DNA from: an uncultured Dorea sp.
GTDB taxonomy: Bacteria; Bacillota; Clostridia; Lachnospirales; Lachnospiraceae
Direction of reading: 5' to 3'
DNA: 64,000 nucleotides
Assembly: GCA_948602995.1 (NCBI GenBank)
Contig: CAPEBR010000008.1
Coordinates: 62,001 to 126,000 of the forward strand
The translations under genes and the position numbers were made by a program. Shown piece by piece: positions 27,522 through 36,068 of the stretch (positions are counted from its first letter, which is position 1; every line of letters starts with the position of its first letter). The notes beneath the pieces are model-generated. The model ran no database searches and was not told the origin of the DNA. It was given only the letters and a program-made list of their open reading frames with translations.

Positions 27522-28031
27522 ATGGAAGGCGTTCTCACAATCGTAACCCTGCTCTTCATCGCATTTGCACAGATTACAACAAACGTACTGAACAATATCG
27601 TTCCACCTGCATACGTGCTGATGGAGTCCTTCAAGATGAAATGGACGCACGCGACCATTCTTGTAGGCGTGCTCTCCGCATGCGTGATGCCGTGGAAGTT
27701 GGTTACAGACGAATCCGCAGCAGGGCTGAACCTCTTCACACAGTCCTACTCCGCATTCCTTGGACCGATCTTCGCGGTAATGGCAGTGGATTACTTCATC
27801 CTCCGCAAGAAGAAACTGGACATCAACGATATGTACGATAAGCAGGGATGCTTCAAGGGAATCGACTGGGCGGCAGTAATCGCCATCATCTTCGGTTCCT
27901 TATGCTCGCTGGTCGTTATGCAGCTTTCCTGGTATGTAAGCCTGATTCCGACAGGAGTCGCTTACTATCTGCTGATGAAGGTAATGCCGGTGTCAAAGCC
28001 ATTCTGTAAAGGAACAATTTTTGATAAATAG
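27522..28031 (+). pseudogene. Duplicated 3' fragment of NCS1 permease copy 2
   Basis: From 27531 the sequence matches 20937-21437, the last 167 codons of permease copy 2, with few changes (for example FYSAF to SYSAF, YNKQG to YDKQG, INWAA to IDWAA). The match continues through the stop into the palindrome. The first half of the gene is missing. A short ATG at 27522 precedes the homology, but a 169-residue NCS1 C-terminus cannot transport. The preceding 148 bases (27374-27521) hold an unrecognised coding-like fragment, KYVEKLFVPALEDDCEKEF, that runs up to the junction. Confidence 0.88.
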
Positions 28032-28032
28032 T

Positions 28033-28074
28033 TCAATTGGGGACGGGGTATTTTTAAAAATACCCCGTCCCCAA
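28033..28074. repeat. GGGGACGGGG palindrome
   Basis: Complete palindrome: CAATTGGGGACGGGGTATTTT, then TAAAAATACCCCGTCCCCAA. It is the intact version of the degenerate unit that follows permease copy 2 and is part of the duplicated segment. Confidence 0.9.
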
Positions 28075-28166
28075 CTTTGCTGTTGTGCATCTCTTTCGCT
28101 TCGTGTATACTTATAAGAAAAGATCCGCGGCTTCGTATGGCTGCTGTAAAAGAAAGGAGGCTTTAC

Positions 28167-29420
28167 ATGGGAGTCTATCTGAATCCGGGAAACGAAAAAT
28201 TTTTCCAGTGTACCAATTCGGAAATCTATGTTGATAAAACGGGACTGATCCGTTATTGCAACCGTGTCACGAATTCACTGCAGAAATATATCAGCATGAG
28301 CAGGCCCAGAAGGTTTGGAAAATCTGTAGCTGCGGATATGCTTGCGGCATATTATAGCCGCGGGTGTGATTCCAGGGAATTGTTTGAGGGATATGAAATC
28401 TCAAAGGATGAAAGCTTTGGGAAATATTTGAACCAGTATAATGTGCTGTTTTTGAATATGCAGGAGTTTTTAAGCCGGACAGATTCTATGGAAAGAATGC
28501 TGGAACTATTGAAGAATAGAGTCATTCGTGAGCTTGCATCTGAATATCCGCAAGTCGATTTTTTTGATAAACAGGATTTGATTGGATGTATGCAGGATCT
28601 ATATAGTGAAGTCCGGATACCATATATTCTCATAATTGATGAATGGGACTGCATTTTCAGGGAGTATAAATCAGAAACCGGGGCGCAGAAGATGTACCTT
28701 GATTTCTTGCGGGATTTGCTGAAGGACAAAAGTTATATCGCTTTGTGCTATATGACCGGAATCCTTCCCATCAAAAAATATGGGACGCACAGTGCGCTTA
28801 ATATGTTCGATGAATTCTCCATGACCTTCCAGGGAGAACTGGCAGAATATGTCGGGTTTGCAGAGAAAGAGGTCAGGGAATTATGCGAACGCTACCATAT
28901 GGATTTTGAAGAGACAAAGCGATGGTATGACGGATATTTCCTCGAAGATGCTGGCTCGATTTATAATCCCCGTTCAGTAGTCAGCGCCATGCGTTTTGGC
29001 AAATTCCAGTATTACTGGAATCAGACGGAGACCTTCGAAGCGCTTCGCGCTTATATTGACTTGAACTTTGAAGGACTGAAAGATGCCATTATTGACATGA
29101 TAAACGGTAAAAACGGCGTGCCGGTTAATGTCCACAGTTTTACAAATGATATGGTTACCTTTTACTCCAAAGATGATGTGCTGACGCTTCTGGTGCACCT
29201 GGGTTATCTGGGATACCGCAGTGACAAAGAAGAAGTATTTATCCCAAATCATGAGATTCTGAACGAATATGTGAATTCGATCACCAATTCGGACTGGGGA
29301 GAAGTAACAGAAGCACTTAAGAACTCCCGAAAGCTTTAGAAGAGTATACCGGCAACTTACTTCTCGTTGGAATTAATTATGATGAAAAAACGAAAGAGCA
29401 TAGCTGCAGGATTGAGGAGT
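28167..29420 (+). pseudogene. AAA-ATPase-like/PD-(D/E)XK protein, internally deleted
   Basis: The open frame (390 residues from the ATG at 28167, behind AAAGGAGG) matches the AAA-ATPase-like family often fused to a PDDEXK_9 nuclease domain. It has YVDKTGLI near the start, the P-loop-like SRPRRFGKS, Walker-B-like ILIIDEWD and RWYDGY. The frame stops at 29339. Two bases out of frame, the next bases encode TGNLLLVGINYDEKTKEHS, the normal extreme C-terminus of this family. So roughly the nuclease core has been deleted and the ends joined out of frame. The ATPase part may still be made. Confidence 0.8.
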
Positions 29421-29460
29421 TGGGGACGGGGTAAAATTAATTTTACCCCGTCCCCAACTC
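29417..29460. repeat. GGGGACGGGG palindrome, variant core
   Basis: GAGTTGGGGACGGGGTAAAA pairs with TTTTACCCCGTCCCCAACTC around a TTAA centre. The core differs from the ATTTTTAAAAAT of the other copies but is still fully palindromic. It caps the broken AAA-ATPase gene. Confidence 0.9.
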
Positions 29461-29484
29461 CAGTTGAAAGGGTGGTGAATAGAA

Positions 29485-31176
29485 GTGAAAACCGTTAGTA
29501 TCGGAAATGATGGCTTTGATTCAATACGCGAGAGAAAATGTTTTTATGTGGATAAGACAGAGTTTATCAAAGAATGGTGGGAGTCGGAGGACAAAGTGAC
29601 TCTGATTACACGTCCGCGCCGTTTTGGGAAAACCCTTAATATGAATATGTTGGAATGTTTCTTTTCCATGAAGTATAAAGGCCGGGGGGATCTGTTCGAC
29701 GGACTGGCTATCTGGGAATACGAAAGATACCGGCAGCTGCAGGGAATCTATCCTGTCCTTTTTCTTACGTTTGCAGACATCAAATCCAATACCTGCGAGG
29801 CCGCAATTACCCGCATCAAGCAGAATCTGACCGAATTGTATAATCAGAATGAGTTTGTGTTGGAGGGGAATTTGCTTAACGAGAAGGAAAAGGAGCAGTA
29901 CGCCGCAGTGCGACCGGGTATGAAGAATGAAGAGGCAGAAATCGCCGTTCGGGCTTTAATGGGATACTTAAACCGGTATTACGGGAAAAAGGTCATCGTT
30001 TTATTAGACGAATACGACACGCCGCTGCAGGAGGCTTATGTGGGCGGCTACTGGGAGGAGATGGCTACATTTATCAGAAGCCTCTTTAATGCAACATTCA
30101 AGACAAATCCATATCTGGAACGGGCGGTTATGACGGGAATTACAAGAGTGAGCAAGGAATCCATTTTCTCGGATCTGAATAATATTGAGGTGGTTACGAC
30201 AACGTCCGATGCATATGCTTCCTGCTTTGGATTTACGGAGGAAGAGGTCTTTGCTTCTCTTGAGGAAGCGGGGATGCCTGAACAGAAAGAGGAAGTGAAA
30301 GCATGGTATGATGGATTTACCTTTGGAGAATACAGGGATATCTATAATCCATGGTCCATCACGAATTTTCTGGATAAAAGGAAGTATGCGCCCTATTGGG
30401 CGGACAGCAGTTCCAATGCATTGGTAAATGCCCTGATCCGCACCGGGAGCACGGCGGTCAAACAGCAGATGGAAGATTTGTTGGACGGCGGGAGCATACG
30501 GGCAGAACTGGACGAACAGATTGTTTTTAAACAGCTGGAAGGAAATGAAGACGCCATCTGGAGCCTGCTGCTTGCCAGTGGATATATGAAGGTGGAGTCA
30601 TACCGCATCCATCCAAGAACAAAGAAGATGGAACATGAGCTGAAAATTACCAATTTTGAGGTCATGCTCATGTTTGAAAATATGATTAAACTGTGGTTTC
30701 GGGACGGAAACGCAAGATACCATGACTTTGTAAAGTCACTCCTGGCCGGGGACCTGAAAGCCATGAATTATTATATGAATCAAGTTGCACTTGCAACCTT
30801 CAGTTCATTTGATACTGGAAAGAAGCCCTCCGGACATACAGAACCAGAACGCTTCTTTCACGGTTTTGTGCTTGGCCTGATTGTAGACAGGCGTGATGAC
30901 TATATCGTAACATCCAACCGCGAAAGCGGCATGGGACGTTATGATGTGGTGATGGAGCCAGTACGGGCGGCAGATTCCGGATTGCCTGCGATCGTGATGG
31001 AGTTCAAGGTTCATGATTCCGATGAAGAAAAAACGCTTGAAGACACGGTCCAGGCGGCGCTTGCGCAGATCCGGGAGAAGGATTATGACAGGAATCTGAA
31101 GACCCGGGGGATTTCAGCAGACAGGATCCATCATTATGGATTCGCCTTTGAGGGCAAAAGAGTTTTGATTGGGTAA
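29485..31176 (+). CDS. AAA-ATPase-like protein with PD-(D/E)XK nuclease domain
   Basis: An intact 563-residue member of the same family as the broken gene upstream; the GTG start at 29485 follows GGGTGGTG. Residues ~20-55 show YVDKTEFI and the P-loop TRPRRFGKT. Walker B is VIVLLDEYD, and KAWYDGF is the mid-domain motif. The C-terminal domain has MGRYDVVMEP...IVMEFKV, the D...E-x-K pattern of PDDEXK_9 nucleases. Such genes are common in gut anaerobes, often in multiple copies in accessory regions; their biological role is not established. A defence or mobile-element role is possible but not shown. Confidence 0.85.
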   Translation: MKTVSIGNDGFDSIRERKCFYVDKTEFIKEWWESEDKVTLITRPRRFGKTLNMNMLECFFSMKYKGRGDLFDGLAIWEYERYRQLQGIYPVLFLTFADIKSNTCEAAITRIKQNLTELYNQNEFVLEGNLLNEKEKEQYAAVRPGMKNEEAEIAVRALMGYLNRYYGKKVIVLLDEYDTPLQEAYVGGYWEEMATFIRSLFNATFKTNPYLERAVMTGITRVSKESIFSDLNNIEVVTTTSDAYASCFGFTEEEVFASLEEAGMPEQKEEVKAWYDGFTFGEYRDIYNPWSITNFLDKRKYAPYWADSSSNALVNALIRTGSTAVKQQMEDLLDGGSIRAELDEQIVFKQLEGNEDAIWSLLLASGYMKVESYRIHPRTKKMEHELKITNFEVMLMFENMIKLWFRDGNARYHDFVKSLLAGDLKAMNYYMNQVALATFSSFDTGKKPSGHTEPERFFHGFVLGLIVDRRDDYIVTSNRESGMGRYDVVMEPVRAADSGLPAIVMEFKVHDSDEEKTLEDTVQAALAQIREKDYDRNLKTRGISADRIHHYGFAFEGKRVLIG

Positions 31177-31211
31177 TGCAAAAATTGAATTTAATGGGAG
31201 AAAAGTCACGG

Positions 31212-31270
31212 GTCATTCAGTGGGGCATGTTCCTTCGGAATGCGTAGCCTGGCGCATTCCTGGCCCGAGA
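31212..31270 (-). repeat. Partial GTTACT-family repeat (stem 1 region)
   Basis: On the minus strand it reads GGAATGCGCCAGGCTACGCATTCC-like stem 1 (two arms, short loop) followed by GAAGGAACATG, similar to the unpaired block of the full copies. Stems 2 and 3 are absent. The rest of the 31177-31398 gap shows only a short AT-rich promoter-like stretch. Confidence 0.55.
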
Positions 31271-31398
31271 TATGAGTTTACCGTGTGAATTTAGGCCATT
31301 TTTAAGGCCAAGGGGATTGCTTTTACGCTAAAAATGTGTTATTTTATAAATGAGGATAGTTTTAACTGTAATGTGTGCAAAGGAGGTGTAAATGTAGA

Positions 31399-31602
31399 AT
31401 GAATTGTCCTTATTGTGAGAAAAAGATGTTGGAGGGCTCAATAAAGTGTTATAAGTGTGCTCCAATGTGGAAGGGAGTTGATGGGAGAAAATTTACCTTT
31501 GGTAAAGCAAAATTTTTAATGAATACAACGAAGGGGGTGTGGTATTGCGAGGGGTGTGATTGTTTGATTGTAAAAAGTATAGGAGACAAAATAGAGCATT
31601 AA
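31399..31602 (+). CDS. Small zinc-ribbon protein
   Basis: A 67-residue protein starting MNCPYCEKKM, with a second CYKC pair (residues ~17-20) and CEGCDC near residue 50. The four cysteine pairs suggest zinc ribbons. It resembles the DUF6487-type small proteins of Firmicutes. AGGAGG lies 12 bases before the ATG; an ATG 8 bases upstream is followed immediately by a stop. It lies in the AT-rich accessory block. Function unknown. Confidence 0.65.
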   Translation: MNCPYCEKKMLEGSIKCYKCAPMWKGVDGRKFTFGKAKFLMNTTKGVWYCEGCDCLIVKSIGDKIEH

Positions 31603-31625
31603 TTAGAGAAAAAGGAGAAATTAAA

Positions 31626-32473
31626 ATGAAAAACGGAAACTTTGCTTGCCTTAAGGCAAGCAGAAAAGCTATAGCTTTTCTGTTTGCCTTAAGGCAAGCA
31701 GAAAAGCTATAGCTTTTCTGTTGATAGTTATGTTACTAATGGTTGGTTCAAAGGTTGAAAGAGTAGAAGCAGCAACAACCACGAATAAAGAATCCTTAAT
31801 TACTAAGGTTTCAAACCCATCTAATGGAAAAATTACTTTTGTAATTAATGTGCCGGCTAAAACTACAGTTAGCTATAAAGTGGAGCTGATTCCAAATGCA
31901 AGAACAAAATCTATTGATACGAAAAGTGGATCTTATAAAAATACAGGTAAATCACAAGTGTCAAAAAAGATAACTGTTACGACGAGATATTATTCTAATA
32001 AATATAAGATTACTGCTTCGTATTCTACAGGTCCAGCACGAAACCGTAAAATTTATAAAGATACAGATAGTGCGGTAAGCGCATTAAAAACTACTATTTA
32101 CACAAATAAATTTGTTTGGAATAGTGCTAATATAAAAAAATGGAAAGCAGAGTCGAGAGTACAGGTGCTACTTGGTTTTGCTATTACGGGAGCTGCGGAT
32201 CTTGCAGTTACGAAAGGTTACTTATCTGCAGGGTATGGAACTGTTGTCAGTCTTACATTTTTGTGTGGAGATTATTCGAGTGCGGGAAGTGTTAGTGACA
32301 CGAAAACTATACAAATGACCCCTATAAAAGGATGGGGGTTTAAAGTTAAAGCGGTGCCGTATGATGGAGGATACACTAAATATTTATTGGTTTATGATGC
32401 GAAGGGGAGATTGCATGAGACGATAAAATTCGGAAAAATGTCAATATCTACTATTTCGACTATAATAAAATAG
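31626..32473 (+). pseudogene. Secreted protein with signal peptide broken by a 38-bp tandem duplication
   Basis: The ATG at 31626 sits behind AAAGGAGA. From it the frame runs into the second copy of a 38-bp repeat and stops at TAG 31710-31712. Removing one copy gives an unbroken frame: MKNGNFACLKASRKAIAF followed by LLIVMLLMVG and a cleavage-like VEA-A site, a normal signal peptide joined to a ~240-residue secreted domain. The body (residues after VEAATTTN) is rich in Lys, Ser and Thr and has no family I recognise. As written the gene is off, or starts weakly at TTG 31721 or ATG 31730. Because 38 is not a multiple of 3, copy-number change would switch it. Confidence 0.8.
31646..31722. repeat. 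38-bp tandem duplication made of two perfect palindromes
   Basis: Units at 31646-31683 and 31684-31721 are identical. Each holds TTGCCTTAAGGCAA (14-bp perfect palindrome) followed by AGAAAAGCTATAGCTTTTCT (20-bp perfect palindrome). The array lies within the signal-peptide codons of the secreted-protein gene. Confidence 0.95.
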
Positions 32474-32520
32474 ATAATCGGTAATCACTAATAAGTCTTG
32501 AATTCGGGAAAGATGAAGAC

Positions 32521-32666
32521 GTTACTATTCACGACCCGGGAGGTCGCTCATAGCAACGATTCGGGATGATACTAAAAGTTTTGCTACGCAAAAGTTGCCA
32601 CTTATTCTTGAATCATGTTCTTGCGGAATGCGCAGTTCGGTGCATTCCTGACCTATGAATAGTAAC
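32521..32666 (-). repeat. Structured GTTACT-family repeat, full copy with target duplication
   Basis: A 146-bp unit with ends GTTACTATTCA and TGAATAGTAAC. Read on the minus strand it has the standard order: stem 1 GGAATGC/GCATTCC, block GCAAGAACATGATTCAAG, stem 2 with apical TTTTGCGTAGCAAAA, GAAT, and stem 3. GATGAAGA occurs at 32512-32519 and again at 32667-32674, a probable target duplication (one base offset on the left). Confidence 0.85.
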
Positions 32667-32704
32667 GATGAAGATAATTCGTATTTACGAAGGAAGGTGG
32701 TTGT

Positions 32705-32884
32705 ATGAGAAAAGATCAAATTGTAATATGTATTATATCAATTCTTTTGACACTTGTTGGTATGGAATTAACATGGAATTTGAATGTTCCGCGTTTTTTT
32801 GTTACTGCAATCTTTTTGATGTCAATAGTAGGATATATTAGTGTTATGATTTTAGGTTGGGCGAGAATTAAGAAAAAGGAATGA
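32705..32884 (+). CDS. Small membrane protein
   Basis: A 59-residue protein: a short basic start (MRKDQ), a first helix at ~6-22, a short loop with ELTWNLNVPR, a second helix at ~33-53, and a basic end RIKKKE. AAGGAAGGTGG precedes the ATG. The codon use is AT-rich like the neighbouring accessory genes. It lies just downstream of a structured repeat. Its function is unknown; the size and topology would fit a small accessory membrane peptide. Confidence 0.55.
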   Translation: MRKDQIVICIISILLTLVGMELTWNLNVPRFFVTAIFLMSIVGYISVMILGWARIKKKE

Positions 32885-32899
32885 GTAATTAATTAGAAG

Positions 32900-32940
32900 A
32901 TTGGGGACGGGGTATTTTTAAAAATACCCCGTCCCCAATT
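32900..32940. repeat. GGGGACGGGG palindrome
   Basis: GATTGGGGACGGGGTATTTT then TAAAAATACCCCGTCCCCAATT. It lies between the converging small membrane gene and the esterase gene. On the minus strand it supplies the last codons of the esterase (KLGTGYF, stop). Confidence 0.92.
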
Positions 32941-33781
32941 TCAGATCCAGAAACTTAATGGTAGCTTCCAGTAATCTTGCCGTGGTGGGACTTTCCGCGT
33001 CCCGGTCAAAATCATGCATATTGTGGGACACAACGAATCTCTGTGCCCGGTATTTATTGCACAGTTCCAGGAATTCGGAGTAAGGAACATCCGTATCCCC
33101 GGTGCTGTGTGCGCAGAAAATGGGGCAGGGCATCTTGTCGCACACCCGGAGGGTATAGTCCAGGTAAAAGAACTTCTGTCTCCCTGCGTAGATCAGGTCA
33201 ATCCAGTTCCCCTTCTGCCTTGCGTACACATAAACGCTGTAATGCCTGTCCAGGGCCCCTTCTGCGTGGATTCCGGAGGGAATGGCTCCCAGGGCAGCCT
33301 CGCTGACAGGAGGGAGTGTATTATAATATTTGCTGGGCGTCATGAACCATCCGTCGCACAGGAATCCGTATCCATAATAAGAAAGGATGCCCGCAGGCTT
33401 TTCCGTTAATTTGCCGCCTGCCGCTGCAAGCAGGCACAGGTACGCTCCTGCAGAGCGCCCCCACAGGAAATATGGGAGCTTTTTTTCTGTATACATAGAA
33501 GCGTACTTTACATAGTGATTGACCGAAGCGCACACATCCGCTAAGATCAGATCCAGCTTCGCTGCCGGAGCCAGGGGATAATCAAAGGCAATGATCTGAT
33601 ATCCGGCCTCTGTCAGTGTCTTTACATGAAAATCAGGCAAATCTGTCTTTGTTCCGTATAATAATCCGCCGCCGTGGAAATATAAAATACAGGCCTTTGG
33701 CACGGCATCCGTGTCATGATAGACAACCGCATGCTTTTCGTATGTATCGGCGGGGATGAGTATTTCTTTTTTCTTTAACAT
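32918..33781 (-). CDS. Alpha/beta hydrolase (esterase/lipase-like)
   Basis: A 287-residue alpha/beta hydrolase. The oxyanion-hole motif YFHGGGLLYG lies at ~33-42, the nucleophile elbow is WGRSAGAYL, a late acid is in STGDTDVPYSEF, and the base is in HNMHDFDRD. AAGGAGGAGA precedes the ATG. The C-terminal KLGTGYF is read from a GGGGACGGGG palindrome, so the original end was changed by the repeat. It lies at the right border of the accessory block. Substrate unknown; a carboxylic ester is typical. Confidence 0.85.
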   Translation of the reverse strand: MLKKKEILIPADTYEKHAVVYHDTDAVPKACILYFHGGGLLYGTKTDLPDFHVKTLTEAGYQIIAFDYPLAPAAKLDLILADVCASVNHYVKYASMYTEKKLPYFLWGRSAGAYLCLLAAAGGKLTEKPAGILSYYGYGFLCDGWFMTPSKYYNTLPPVSEAALGAIPSGIHAEGALDRHYSVYVYARQKGNWIDLIYAGRQKFFYLDYTLRVCDKMPCPIFCAHSTGDTDVPYSEFLELCNKYRAQRFVVSHNMHDFDRDAESPTTARLLEATIKFLDLKLGTGYF

Positions 33782-34011
33782 AAAGTCTCCTCCTTTTTAT
33801 TATAATGTCGAATATGCACGTTAAAATGTGGTTGAAAGCATAATGCTTTTTTAAAATTTATTGTCTTATATTTAACAGACAAGGGTATGGGTCAAATTTC
33901 CCTGCTAAATAATAGTATATCATAAAAACAGCGGATTTCAAGAGCCTTCATGATCCCGTGCTCCTTGCAAAATCACCAAAAAAATCATTTGCAATTTGTC
34001 TAAAATGTCAA

Positions 34012-34064
34012 TTGAAAATTTTAAGAAGAGTTGTCATAATAATAGTATAAAAACTGGTTGACCA
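34012..34064 (+). promoter_or_regulatory. allE promoter and candidate operator
   Basis: TTGAAA at 34012-34017 and CATAAT at 34035-34040 are 17 bases apart. TGGTTGACCA (34055-34064) follows 15 bases below the -10 box. The arms TGGT/ACCA are typical of GntR/FadR-type binding sites, and a similar GGTTGACCA lies at the same relative place before allB. The rest of the 336-base gap (33782-34117) is AT-rich and holds no gene that I can see. Confidence 0.5.
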
Positions 34065-34117
34065 CAATAACCTAATAATCCATTTTTTAACAATTATAAG
34101 AAAGAGAGGACTTTACA

Positions 34118-34912
34118 ATGAGCTATTTAAACAATCAGGTTGGATACCGTGACGAACTGCTGCAGACACGTTCCGTGATCAAGAAAGAAAACTGGGTGCT
34201 TCTTGAGCCGGACGGACTTGTAAAGAATGCGATTCCGGGATATGTGAACTGCGACGTGACCATTCTGGGATCACCGGCCATGGGAGCTTCCTTTGCAGAC
34301 TATCTTGTAACCGCACATGCGGGAGGAAAGAAAGACGGCATCGGCGGAGACGGCATTGAGACATTCCTTTATGTAGTCGAGGGCGAGGTTACTGTAAAGA
34401 ATGCGGATAAGGAAGAGGCTCTTACACAGGGCGGATACATCTACTCTCCAGAGGATAAGCCGGTTTCCTTTGAAAACAAGGGAGACGCAGACGCAAAGCT
34501 TTATCTCTACAGACGCAGATATGAGAAAGTAGAAGGATACAGCGCATACACCATCGTTGGCAATGCAAATGAGCTGGAGTGGATTTCCTACGAGGGAATG
34601 GAGAACTGCTATATCCAGAACTTCCTTCCAACCGATGACTTCGGATTTGACATGAATATGCATATTCTGAAATTCCACATCGGAGCTTCCCACGGATACA
34701 TTGAGACACATGTACAGGAGCACGGAATGTTATTCTTATCCGGAAAAGCAATGTACAGACTGGATGATGAGTGGGTGCCGGTTAAGAAGGGCGACTACGT
34801 ATTCATGGATGCGTACTGCCCGCAGGCATGCTATGCAGTAGGCGACCAGGGACGTGAAGAGGTTACGACTTATATCTACTCCAAAGACTGTAACAGAGAT
34901 GTTGCATTATAA
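34118..34912 (+). CDS. allE: (S)-ureidoglycine aminohydrolase AllE
   Basis: A 264-residue bicupin that converts (S)-ureidoglycine to (S)-ureidoglycolate with release of ammonia. The family signature is seen at the N-terminus (VIKKENWVLLEPDGLVKN). The metal-binding cupin motif in the second half is SHGYIETHVQEHGMLFLSG, with the His, Glu and His ligands. AAGAGAGGA precedes the ATG. It is the first gene of the right half of the allantoin locus, 44 bases ahead of the allD frame. Confidence 0.93.
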   Translation: MSYLNNQVGYRDELLQTRSVIKKENWVLLEPDGLVKNAIPGYVNCDVTILGSPAMGASFADYLVTAHAGGKKDGIGGDGIETFLYVVEGEVTVKNADKEEALTQGGYIYSPEDKPVSFENKGDADAKLYLYRRRYEKVEGYSAYTIVGNANELEWISYEGMENCYIQNFLPTDDFGFDMNMHILKFHIGASHGYIETHVQEHGMLFLSGKAMYRLDDEWVPVKKGDYVFMDAYCPQACYAVGDQGREEVTTYIYSKDCNRDVAL

Positions 34913-34971
34913 AAATTATTATAATATCCGCCTGGGCGTGGCGGAAATAAAAAAGGATGGTGGGGACAAAG

Positions 34972-36024
34972 ATGAAACTTTCAAGAGATGAATTAAAAGG
35001 TTTGATGAAAAATAAACTGGTGCAGGCAGGTTTAAGAGAGGACCATGCCGAGCAGACAGCAGAGATTCTGACATGGTCACATGAGAGAGGATATGCCTCA
35101 CACGGTGCAGTACGTGTGGAATACTACAGCGAAAGAATTGCCAAAGGCGGTATCACACACGAGCCGAACATCATATGGAACCAGACAGGCCCCTGCTCCG
35201 GCATCATGGACGGAGACAACGGGATTGGTTACTGGGTAGCTACAAAGGCTACAGAGAAAGCAATTGAGATGGCAAAAGAAAACGGCGTGGCAATCGTTGG
35301 TATGGCGAATATTTCCCACACAGGATCCATCGGTTATTATACAGAAATGTGTGCAAAGGAAGGCCTTGCTGCAATTACTTTCTGCCAGTCTGACCCAATG
35401 GCAGTGCCATACGGCGGAACAGAGCCATATTATGGGACAAACCCGATCTCCTTTGCGGCTCCGACAGCAGATGACCGCAAGGTAGTATTTGATATGGCGA
35501 CAACCGTTCAGGCATGGGGCAAGATTCTTGACAAACGCTCCCAGGGAGTGGAGATTCCGTCTGACTGGGCAGTGGATGTAAACGGAGAGCCTGTTACAGA
35601 CCCGCACAAGGTAAATGCCCTTACACCGATTGCAGGCGCGAAGGGATATGGCCTTATGATGATGGTAGACGTATTCTCAGGCGTGCTTCTCGGCGTTCCG
35701 TTTGGAAAGCACGTAAGCTCCATGTATCATGACTGCTCCAAGGGCCGTGAACTGGGACAGATGATCATTGTTATGGATCCGGAGAGATTCTGCGGTGCAG
35801 AGCAGTTCAAGGCGAATATGTCCAAGACCTGTGACGAGCTTGGCGAGATGAAGGCGGCTCCTGGATATGGCAAGGTATATTATCCGGGCGAGAGAGCTGT
35901 CATGAGAAGAGACAAGGCTTACGCATCAGGCGGCATTGAGGTTGTTGACGAGCTTGTAGAATATCTGAAGGGCGACAAGGTTCATTTTGACAGATATGAC
36001 CATAAGAACAGATTCGCAGATTAA
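34972..36024 (+). CDS. allD: Ureidoglycolate dehydrogenase AllD
   Basis: NAD-dependent oxidation of (S)-ureidoglycolate to oxalurate. The ~350-residue protein belongs to the type-2 malate/lactate dehydrogenase family. The catalytic histidine lies in ISHTGSIGYY, substrate contact is at SHERGYASHGAVR, and GYGLMMMVDVFSG closes the active site. The ATG at 34972 fits the GGTGGGG ribosome site; an ATG at 34957 would add 5 residues. AllE and AllD are adjacent, matching their order in the pathway. The NADH formed must be reoxidised elsewhere. Confidence 0.92.
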   Translation: MKLSRDELKGLMKNKLVQAGLREDHAEQTAEILTWSHERGYASHGAVRVEYYSERIAKGGITHEPNIIWNQTGPCSGIMDGDNGIGYWVATKATEKAIEMAKENGVAIVGMANISHTGSIGYYTEMCAKEGLAAITFCQSDPMAVPYGGTEPYYGTNPISFAAPTADDRKVVFDMATTVQAWGKILDKRSQGVEIPSDWAVDVNGEPVTDPHKVNALTPIAGAKGYGLMMMVDVFSGVLLGVPFGKHVSSMYHDCSKGRELGQMIIVMDPERFCGAEQFKANMSKTCDELGEMKAAPGYGKVYYPGERAVMRRDKAYASGGIEVVDELVEYLKGDKVHFDRYDHKNRFAD

Positions 36025-36068
36025 AAAATCCAGGATGAAACGCCGCAAAAAATAGAAAGGGAAAAAAC

